Source: Pseudomonadota bacterium (lineage in GTDB: Bacteria; Pseudomonadota; Gammaproteobacteria; Steroidobacterales; Steroidobacteraceae). From it: DNA of 35,849 nucleotides. The stretch spans positions 1 to 35,849 of the forward strand of contig JAEYXD010000234.1 in NCBI GenBank assembly GCA_023428645.1. Direction: 5' to 3'. The translations under genes were made by a program, and so were the position numbers. The notes beneath the pieces were generated by a model. It saw only the letters and a program-made list of their open reading frames with translations, ran no database searches and was not told where the DNA came from. Below are positions 25,790 to 32,600 of this stretch, piece by piece; the stretch's first letter is position 1, and the number at the start of each line of letters is the position of its first letter.

Positions 25790-26235
25790 TACTCCACCTG
25801 AATCCCGCGGAGGTATTCGACCAGGCCGTCAATGACTGAATCCACGTGCGCACGTTCGCCTGGATCGTCCGATGTGACCGAGCTGTAGAGCTGCCAGCCC
25901 CACACCGGCATATCACGGGCGCCATGCGCACGATGGTCCCAGCGCCCATCAATGGTTCGCCTCACGTCTTCGGCCGGAAACTCGCCACCGTTGCGTTGGG
26001 CCAGACGAGTCAGATCCGGCACGCCCGTTTTGATCAACGACGCCACAGGCCCATCGCCTTTGCCCGCCACGCCATGACAGCTCGAGCACAATTGCTGATA
26101 TAGATCGACTGCCGGCCGCGCTCGCAGATCCGTCGCTGGTGGCGTTTGCGCGCATCCGAGAATGCCGAGGGCCAGCACCCAAGCGCAGCAGTGCGGGTCA
26201 ATCGTCGCCGCGCGCAATCTCGATGGATGTGCCAT
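25789..26235 (-). CDS. Lipoprotein monoheme cytochrome c, operon leader
   Basis: A 148-residue protein. The signal peptide ends in a lipobox-like LGILGC, heme attaches at CSSCH and the sixth ligand is the methionine in DMPVWGWQL. The start at 26235 is preferred to an upstream in-frame codon because GCAGGGAC lies just upstream and the signal peptide begins directly. It shares the PAEDVRRTIDGR block with its downstream neighbour. It is the first gene of the cytochrome-cytochrome-dksA-cytochrome operon, so the promoter should lie in 26236-26345. Confidence 0.82.
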   Translation of the reverse strand: MAHPSRLRAATIDPHCCAWVLALGILGCAQTPPATDLRARPAVDLYQQLCSSCHGVAGKGDGPVASLIKTGVPDLTRLAQRNGGEFPAEDVRRTIDGRWDHRAHGARDMPVWGWQLYSSVTSDDPGERAHVDSVIDGLVEYLRGIQVE

Positions 26236-26573
26236 GTCCCTGCACTTCGATGAAGTCTTCTGAGGTGTGCGTGAGGCTCGCATGTCGCACATGCCGAGGC
26301 AGCCGTGAAAGTTCACAACTCGTTAAGTAGTTCACCGGAGACGTGTGCATCGCTCAAATCGCAGCGTACTCCGCAGGGCTGGCAACACGACTGCCACCGC
26401 CTCTGTATGCGCTGTGATCGTCGCTCATGAAGTGCGGGTCTGTTCGACGAGCTCGCACTCGCAAGCTTGCACAGCTGCGTCGTGGACATACCAACCGGCC
26501 GCACAGTGCACTCGCAGGACCGGGCGATTGGGCTATCGATTCCCGCGCTCCGTGATCCGGGTCCGAGTCTTCT
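26236..26573. promoter_or_regulatory. Spacer upstream of cytochrome operon, with dyad
   Basis: This 338-bp gap holds no convincing gene. GTGAA-N2-TTCAC at 26305-26316 is a perfect dyad, and its TTCAC is repeated at 26331-26335 after GTTAAGTAG, giving a direct repeat about 20 bp apart (two helical turns). It sits roughly 75-105 bp before the leader cytochrome ATG, a sensible place for an activator. I see nothing else, and nothing in 26345-26573. Confidence 0.3.
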
Positions 26574-27611
26574 TCAGTTTGCATGCGCTGAGTGTTCAGC
26601 GAACTGCAGGTAGCGCTCCGCCAGCTCTCCCCAAGGCGCCAGGTCCCGATACAGCGGATCACGCAGGTGCCAGGCCGTGAGTTTGGCGCGCGTAAGTGCA
26701 CTGCAACTTCGATAGAAGCCCATCAGTTCATCCGACACCCTGTCGCTCCGGTGACGCTCGTAGTGTCGAAAGATCGACTCCCCAATGAGATCACGCCCCG
26801 CAACAGAACACTCCGTCCAAAGAAAAGCCAGCTCCCGTGCAGCGTCCAGCACGCGCAACGCATCGGAGATTTCGAGCGCATCGATCACAGCGACAGGCTG
26901 CGCCAGGCTGATATGTTCCGGTCGCAGATCTCCGTGGCCGTCGACGACTCTTCCTGCACGGGCACGTTCGCCCAGCTCCATCCGCGCTCTCTCGAAAGCT
27001 CGGCTCGTGGCAAACGCCGCGTCGCGCACACGTTTGCGATCCAGTCGCAAATCTACAGATCGTAGTTCATCGAATTCGCACTGCTGGAACTGCTCGAGAG
27101 AGCCAAGGTACGAGCGCGGCTCGGTGATCACGGCCGGTTGCGATGCGTAGAAGTGGGCCAACATCGCCCCGACGTCGTCCAGCGACTTCGCGGGAACGTT
27201 GCCGCGCTTCATTGCAACATCCAGCATGCAGTGCGCGGGTATCCGCTTCATCCACACCAGCCAGTCCACGATTTCCCCGCCCGGGCCCACGCGCAACGCT
27301 TGTTCGTGCGGATGAGTCAGCGGGATCGTTCCCAGATAGACCTGAGGAGCCAGGCGGCGGTTGAGAACGATCTCGCGCTCGCAGTTCGCTCGCCGTGCCG
27401 GCAGCGCGCGCAGATCGATCATCTGGTAGTTGATCGGCTTTTTCAGCTTGTACGCATAGCGATCCGTGAGAAAGACCCAGGCGAAATGAGTTTCTATGGC
27501 AGTGACAGTGGCGGTCTCATCCGCCGCGTAGCTGCGTGGATCGCGCATCGCAGCCACCTTGTCGTCGAGCGTGAACTGCCGATGATCCTGGCCGAGGGAC
27601 TCGCAATTCAT
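26574..27611 (-). CDS. COG2187 aminoglycoside-phosphotransferase-like protein (Rv2004c N-terminal type)
   Basis: A 345-residue kinase-fold protein. IETHFAWVFLT, AYKLKKP (the nucleotide lysine region), CEREIVLNRRLAPQVYLG, and the catalytic loop VVDGHGDLRPEH followed by VAVIDALE are the family's landmarks. In many bacteria, including the DosR-regulated M. tuberculosis Rv2004c, this domain is fused to a C-terminal P-loop kinase domain (AAA_33). That domain is absent here and the next gene is a cytochrome. No substrate is known, and aminoglycoside resistance should not be assumed. The ATG at 27611 fits the family N-terminus better than a GTG at 27683; neither has a strong ribosome site. Confidence 0.8.
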   Translation of the reverse strand: MNCESLGQDHRQFTLDDKVAAMRDPRSYAADETATVTAIETHFAWVFLTDRYAYKLKKPINYQMIDLRALPARRANCEREIVLNRRLAPQVYLGTIPLTHPHEQALRVGPGGEIVDWLVWMKRIPAHCMLDVAMKRGNVPAKSLDDVGAMLAHFYASQPAVITEPRSYLGSLEQFQQCEFDELRSVDLRLDRKRVRDAAFATSRAFERARMELGERARAGRVVDGHGDLRPEHISLAQPVAVIDALEISDALRVLDAARELAFLWTECSVAGRDLIGESIFRHYERHRSDRVSDELMGFYRSCSALTRAKLTAWHLRDPLYRDLAPWGELAERYLQFAEHSAHAN

Positions 27612-27782
27612 AGCAGACGCGCAGATTGGATGTCCCGTCGCGGCTGCGGCCCAAAGGCATCCTCGCGACGCACCTGTAACCACACAAGTCTCAATTGAAG
27701 TACACGCTGAGCCAGCGTCACCTTCAACGGATAGATGAGCACCTCCCTACGGACGGCTGCTTCTTTCATTGCATTACAGCTG

Positions 27783-27802
27783 CCCGTAGTTCCCCTTACG
27801 GG
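27783..27802. promoter_or_regulatory. Dyad in the spacer upstream of the COG2187 gene
   Basis: CCCGTA, eight bases, TACGGG: a perfect 6-bp inverted repeat, about 170 bp before the COG2187 ATG and 53 bp beyond the stop of the CBS gene. It could be an operator for leftward transcription, or a weak terminator of the CBS transcript. It is the only structure I see in 27612-27854. Confidence 0.3.
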
Positions 27803-27854
27803 AGCGACGCTGCAGGACGCTCGAGCTCCTGGCGGACGCGGTTAGCGCTCACGC

Positions 27855-28310
27855 TCAGCTCACCCGTCGTCGGCTCCACTCCTGACGTTGCTCGGATTTC
27901 AGCGAGCCACTGATGTTGCAAAGCAATCCTGTAATCACGTCGATTGCATCATCGATGGCGATCACTCCCGAGAGTGCGCCGATGCTATCGACTACGGGTA
28001 CTCGGCGAATTCCCGCAATGCGCATGCCTTCCAGCAAGTCCGCCAGATCATCCGACTCCTTGGCAATCAACGGATCACGTGTCATTGCATCCTCTACCCG
28101 GACTGATTGCGGATCGACACGCGCGGCAGTGACCTGCAGCACGATATCGCGGTCGGTCAGCACGCCGATCGGCCGACGATGATCATCGCCATCGCGGTAG
28201 ACAACCAGGAACCCGACGTGCTGCTCACGCATGCGCGTGGCAGCTTCGGAAATATCGGCGTTCGCGTTGATCGACACCACCTGACGCTTACAGTACTCAC
28301 CGATTCTCAT
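27855..28310 (-). CDS. CBS-pair protein (Hrp1-like)
   Basis: A 151-residue stand-alone tandem CBS protein. CBS1 spans about residues 10-70 (VGFLVVYRD, then IGVLTDRDIV) and CBS2 about 80-135 (GIRRVPVVDSIG, then GVIAIDDAID). Such pairs bind AMP/ATP-type ligands and act as energy sensors; the DosR-regulated Hrp1 has the same build. The start at 28310 was chosen over longer frames because GGAGG lies 6 bases before it and the fold begins at MRIGEYC. It diverges from the phosphofructokinase gene and is a paralogue of the CBS protein at 29618. Confidence 0.88.
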   Translation of the reverse strand: MRIGEYCKRQVVSINANADISEAATRMREQHVGFLVVYRDGDDHRRPIGVLTDRDIVLQVTAARVDPQSVRVEDAMTRDPLIAKESDDLADLLEGMRIAGIRRVPVVDSIGALSGVIAIDDAIDVITGLLCNISGSLKSEQRQEWSRRRVS

Positions 28311-28620
28311 AGATGCCTCCATCGCCGTTTCGGGGAGATGACCGTCGTTGCTGATTGACGACTTCGAGCTCCGCATCAGACCCAGCCTCGAAATGCGCGG
28401 CCATACTGTTACGCAAGAAGTTCGCCCGTCTGAATGGGCAGTGTGCGCCTTACCCTCGACGCGATCACTCGGAGAAGACCCTACGGCTTTGCGGGTTTCC
28501 GGCTGCAACGCTCCGCCGTCATCTGCGGACGTTCCGTAAAGCATCTCGGGAAGATGCGGCTGGCGCTGGTGCGCGAGGGGCCTACGCTTCCTGCCGTCGC
28601 TCAAAGGATTGGGTCATCCC
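28311..28620. promoter_or_regulatory. Divergent spacer between CBS protein and pfkA
   Basis: A 310-bp gap with no convincing gene. A perfect short dyad, GCATCT-CGGGA-AGATGC, lies at 28541-28557, about 64 bp before the pfkA ATG. It could be an operator or a leader hairpin. I find no FNR-type box (TTGAT-N4-ATCAA) and no good -35/-10 pair. Confidence 0.3.
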
Positions 28621-29592
28621 ATGAAGCGCATCGCAGTGTTGACGAGTGGCGGCGATTCTCCGGGAATGAACGCCGCCGTACGCGCCGTCGTTCGCACCGG
28701 CAACGCGCTCGGATATCAGATGTTCGGTGTGCGGCACGGCTACGCGGGCCTGATCAATGGGGATCTCATTCCCCTCGGCCCACGCGATGTGGGGGGCATC
28801 GTGCATCTGGGCGGCACTGTGCTCGGCACGAGTCGTTGCGACCACTTTCGCTCGCTCGAGGGGCAACGCGCCGGACTTGCGCATCTATACGACAACGAAA
28901 TCGAGTCATTGATCATCATCGGCGGCAATGGTTCGCAAGCCGGCGCATTCGCGCTGTTCCGACAGGGCTTTCCGACCGTCGGGATCGCCTCGACCATCGA
29001 CAATGACCTGTGCGGCACCGACATGTGCATCGGGGCCACCACCGCGATCGACATTGCGCTCGAGGCAGTCGATCGACTGCGCGTCACTGCATCCGCCCAT
29101 GAGCGGGCATTTCTCGTAGAGGTCATGGGGCGCCACTACGGATTTCTGGCGCTCATGACCGCGATCGCGGGCGGCGCCGAGGCAGTGGTCATCCCGGAGG
29201 TGGAAACCGCGCCGGAGGACTTGATACGGCAACTGCAGGCTTCACACGCGCGCGGTAAGAGTCACGCGATCGTCGTCGTCGCCGAAGGCGCCCGCTATAA
29301 CGCCGAGGCGCTCAATGCGTACTTCGCTCAACAGCATTTGCGACCGGAATACGAGTTGCGCGTCACGCGCCTGGGACACGTCCAGCGAGGTGGACACCCT
29401 GGAATCTACGATCGGCTTCTCGCCTCGCGCCTGGGTGAGGCGGCAGTACTACAGATCCATGACTCCCAGACGGGTGTGATGGTCGGTCTTCAGGGTCGCA
29501 GTATCGAGCCCACCCCGCTCTCACACATCGCCGAAGCTCGCCCCGCCCTCGATCCACACTTGATCGACCTTGCGAAGTCGCTCGCCACGTGA
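28621..29592 (+). CDS. pfkA: 6-phosphofructokinase, PfkA type
   Basis: A 323-residue enzyme that phosphorylates fructose 6-phosphate. Numbering matches E. coli PfkA: G11, R72, T125-I-D127-N-D129, R162, M169, R171 and E222 are all present, with LGHVQRGG later (H253, R256). G104 and no lysine at 124 argue for ATP and not pyrophosphate as donor. One key residue differs: the GGDGS loop reads GGNGS, so Mg-ATP-contacting D103 is N103. AAAGGA lies 12 bases before the ATG; a TTG at 28609 in frame is a less likely start. It leads an operon with a CBS protein and PEP synthase. Confidence 0.9.
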   Translation: MKRIAVLTSGGDSPGMNAAVRAVVRTGNALGYQMFGVRHGYAGLINGDLIPLGPRDVGGIVHLGGTVLGTSRCDHFRSLEGQRAGLAHLYDNEIESLIIIGGNGSQAGAFALFRQGFPTVGIASTIDNDLCGTDMCIGATTAIDIALEAVDRLRVTASAHERAFLVEVMGRHYGFLALMTAIAGGAEAVVIPEVETAPEDLIRQLQASHARGKSHAIVVVAEGARYNAEALNAYFAQQHLRPEYELRVTRLGHVQRGGHPGIYDRLLASRLGEAAVLQIHDSQTGVMVGLQGRSIEPTPLSHIAEARPALDPHLIDLAKSLAT

Positions 29593-29617
29593 GTACTCCA
29601 ACCGAGGAAGCTATCTC

Positions 29618-30067
29618 ATGAAACTCAAAGACGTATGCGAACTGAACGTCGTGTCCTGTCCGGAGAATCTGAGCGTTACGGCTGCGGCGCGAATCATGCG
29701 CCAGCAGCACACAGGCGATGTGATCGTCGTCGATGATGCCGATGGTGAACTGACGCCGGTCGGTATTCTCACGGACCGGGATATCGTCGTAACGGTGCTG
29801 GCCGAAGGAGCGGATCCTGACCGTACCTCAGTGCGCGAAGTCATGGCGAGGCAGCTTGTCATTGGCGAGGAATCGGAAGATCTGGAAGTCGCACTGGAGC
29901 GTATGCAGCAACATGGCGTTCGCCGGCTGCCAGTGGTACGCAGCGATGGTCAGCTGCTGGGCATCGTCACGCTGGACGATCTGATCAAAGTCCACGCCGC
30001 GCAATCGGCCACGCTCCTGCAGATCCTCACGCGAGAGCAGGAGCACGAAAATCGGGTGCGCCGATGA
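29618..30067 (+). CDS. CBS-pair protein (second copy)
   Basis: A 149-residue tandem CBS protein: first motif in GDVIVVDDADG and VGILTDRDIVV, second in GVRRLPVVRSDG and LGIVTLDDLIK. The tail (residues about 128-149) is helical and charged. GAGGAAG lies 7 bases before its ATG. Its stop overlaps the PpsA start (ATGA), and it lies 25 bp after pfkA. Such placement suggests it senses adenylate levels for, or directly binds, one of these opposed carbon enzymes. It resembles the copy at 27855 but differs in its N-terminus (MKLKDVCEL). Confidence 0.88.
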   Translation: MKLKDVCELNVVSCPENLSVTAAARIMRQQHTGDVIVVDDADGELTPVGILTDRDIVVTVLAEGADPDRTSVREVMARQLVIGEESEDLEVALERMQQHGVRRLPVVRSDGQLLGIVTLDDLIKVHAAQSATLLQILTREQEHENRVRR

Positions 30068-32511
30068 GCGCCGTTGGCGGGCCGCCCCCAGTCATCGTCT
30101 GGCTGGAACACACCGGAATCGATGACATCGCCAACGTCGGCGGCAAGAACGCATCGCTCGGCGAGATGATTCAGCATCTGCACGCCGCCGGCATCCGCGT
30201 GCCCCCTGGCTTCGCCACCACCGCACAGATGTATCGTGATTACGTACAGGCGAATGGACTGAACGGCATCATCTCGCAATCCATCGACGACTATCGCCAC
30301 GGTCGAAAAACATTGACCCAGGCGGGTGAAGCCATCCGCAGCGCATTCCTGCAGCACGATTTTCCCGCAGCAAGCGCGCAGGCCATTCTTGATGCCTATG
30401 CCACGCTGAACGAGCGCGCCCAACTGACAGACCTCGACGTGGCGGTGCGTTCGAGCGCTACGGCCGAAGACCTCCCGACCGCAAGTTTCGCTGGCCAGCA
30501 GGAGACGATGCTCAACATTCGCGGCGGCGCCGCTCTGCTGGCGGCCTGTCGTCGCTGCTACGCATCGCTCTTCACCGATCGGGCCATCAGTTATCGCGAG
30601 ATCCAGCGAATCGATCACGAGGGCGTTGCTCTATCGATCGGCGTTCAACAGATGGTACGTGCGGATCGCGGCAGTGCCGGCGTCATGTTCACCCTCGATA
30701 CCGAGAGCGGTTTCGATCGCATCGTGTTGATCAACGCCGCCTGGGGGCTGGGCGAAGGCGTCGTGCAGGGCATCGTAGATCCTGATGAATACCAGGTCTT
30801 CAAACCGCTGCTGCTCGCGGACAAGACCCTGCGGCCCATCATCGAGAAACGGTGCGGCGCCAAACACACCAAGCTCATCTATCGCGACGGCGAAGGATCG
30901 AGCACCCAATGGGTGCCGACCTCGAAGCTCGAGCGGGAAAAATACGTGCTGAGCGATGCCGAGGTGCTGCAACTCTCCCGGTGGGCCTGCGCGATCGAAG
31001 CACATTACGGCAGGCCCATGGACATCGAGTGGGCTCGCGATGGACTCAGTGGTGAGCTGTTCATTCTTCAGTCGCGTCCCGAGACGGTCGAATCCCGGCG
31101 TTCCTTGCACGTTCTCAATCAATATTCGATCTCCAACGCGGGTGCAAAGCTCGCAAGTGGCATCAGCATCGGCAACGCAGCTGTCGCCGCCGAGGTATGC
31201 CTCATCGAAAACCCCAACGACATTCACCACTTCAAGGACGGCGCGGTGCTGGTGACCTCGACCACCGATCCGGACTGGGTTCCCATCATGAAGCGTGCCG
31301 CCGCCATCATCACCGACCACGGCGGACGCACATCGCATGCGGCAATCGTGAGCCGCGAGCTGGGACTACCGGCAGTGGTGGGTACAGGCAATGCCACTCA
31401 GGTGCTGCACGATCTGCAGGTCGTCACGGTGTCATGCGCCGAAGGCGAGATGGGAAACATCTACGAAGGACGCGCGCACATCGTCAAGGAGGAGATCGAT
31501 CTGAAGTCGATTCCGCGGACGAAGACTCAGGTGATGCTCAATCTCGCCAACCCGGCCGCGGCATTGCGGTGGTGGCGACTCCCCGCGGATGGTGTGGGCC
31601 TTGCCCGCATGGAGTTCGTCATTGGCACACAGATCCGCATCCATCCGATGGCGCTGGTTCGCTACGCGTCACTGCGTGACTCGGCTGCACAGTCCGTCAT
31701 CGAGCAGATGACCCGTCAGTGGCAGGACAAGACAGCCTTCTTCGTGGATACGCTGGCCCGTGCGCTGGGACACATCGCCGCCACCGTACACCCGAAGCCC
31801 GTGATCGTCCGGCTGAGCGACTTCAAGACCAACGAGTACGCCAACCTGATCGGGGGTCGCGAGTTCGAGCCGGACGAGCAGAACCCGATGCTCGGCTTCC
31901 GCGGCGCCGCGCGTTATCACTCCGAGCGATACCGCGACGGCTTTGCGCTGGAATGTCGTGCCATACGTCAGGCACGCGAGGAACTCGGCTTTCGCAACAT
32001 CGTCGTGATGATCCCATTCTGCCGCTCGCTGGAGGAGGCAGACCTGGTGCTGAAAGTCATGGCAGAGCACGGATTGAGCCGCGGACGCGACTCGCTGCAG
32101 ATCTTCGTAATGTGCGAGATACCCTCCAATGTGATTCTCGCCAGCAAGTTCGCAGCCCGTTTCGATGGATTCTCCATCGGCAGCAATGACCTCACGCAGT
32201 TGACTCTCGGGGTCGATCGCGACTCCGCCGAGCTCGCACATCTGTTCGATGAACGTGACGAGGCCGTTCAGTGGATGATCGAGCATCTCATCGAGGAGGC
32301 GCATCGCTGCCATGTCAAAGTCGGCCTGTGCGGACAGGCCCCAAGTGACCATCCGCAGTTCGCGCAGTTTCTGGTACGCAGCGGAATCGACTCGATCTCA
32401 GTGAGCCCCGACAGCTTTGTCGCGGTCAAGCAGCATGTGGCAGCTGCGGAAGCCGCGCTCGAGAGCAAGGCTCAACGCGAAGCCCGTCGCGCCGATACGA
32501 GCGGTGCATGA
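30064..32511 (+). CDS. ppsA: Phosphoenolpyruvate synthase
   Basis: An 815-residue three-domain enzyme converting pyruvate, ATP and water to PEP, AMP and phosphate. The N-terminal ATP-grasp region begins VGGKNASLGEM (about 25-35) and includes VRSSATAEDLPTASFAGQ. The swivelling phosphohistidine domain has H425 in GGRTSHAA, with T423, the regulatory threonine position phosphorylated by PpsR in E. coli, kept. The C-terminal PEP domain contains GSNDLTQLTLGVDRD and the catalytic cysteine in GLCGQAPSDH. Length is a little above the E. coli enzyme (792). No PpsR gene is in the window. It opposes the Pfk/pyruvate kinase direction. Confidence 0.94.
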   Translation: MSAVGGPPPVIVWLEHTGIDDIANVGGKNASLGEMIQHLHAAGIRVPPGFATTAQMYRDYVQANGLNGIISQSIDDYRHGRKTLTQAGEAIRSAFLQHDFPAASAQAILDAYATLNERAQLTDLDVAVRSSATAEDLPTASFAGQQETMLNIRGGAALLAACRRCYASLFTDRAISYREIQRIDHEGVALSIGVQQMVRADRGSAGVMFTLDTESGFDRIVLINAAWGLGEGVVQGIVDPDEYQVFKPLLLADKTLRPIIEKRCGAKHTKLIYRDGEGSSTQWVPTSKLEREKYVLSDAEVLQLSRWACAIEAHYGRPMDIEWARDGLSGELFILQSRPETVESRRSLHVLNQYSISNAGAKLASGISIGNAAVAAEVCLIENPNDIHHFKDGAVLVTSTTDPDWVPIMKRAAAIITDHGGRTSHAAIVSRELGLPAVVGTGNATQVLHDLQVVTVSCAEGEMGNIYEGRAHIVKEEIDLKSIPRTKTQVMLNLANPAAALRWWRLPADGVGLARMEFVIGTQIRIHPMALVRYASLRDSAAQSVIEQMTRQWQDKTAFFVDTLARALGHIAATVHPKPVIVRLSDFKTNEYANLIGGREFEPDEQNPMLGFRGAARYHSERYRDGFALECRAIRQAREELGFRNIVVMIPFCRSLEEADLVLKVMAEHGLSRGRDSLQIFVMCEIPSNVILASKFAARFDGFSIGSNDLTQLTLGVDRDSAELAHLFDERDEAVQWMIEHLIEEAHRCHVKVGLCGQAPSDHPQFAQFLVRSGIDSISVSPDSFVAVKQHVAAAEAALESKAQREARRADTSGA

Positions 32512-32600
32512 TTCGCTACAGACGACTCGGAGGGACGGCGTGCGGCCTTCTTTGCACGATCTGTTGCAGGACTGGCGCCGGCCGCTTCCGGGATTGAGGC

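Noticed and set aside
3778..28620. FNR/ANR boxes controlling the locus
   Set aside because: I looked in each spacer for TTGAT-N4-ATCAA with few mismatches and found none; the closest at about 9810 has a 6-base spacer.
28434..28620. Extra small gene in the CBS/pfkA spacer
   Set aside because: The open frame there continues out of frame through pfkA and has no ribosome site or domain.
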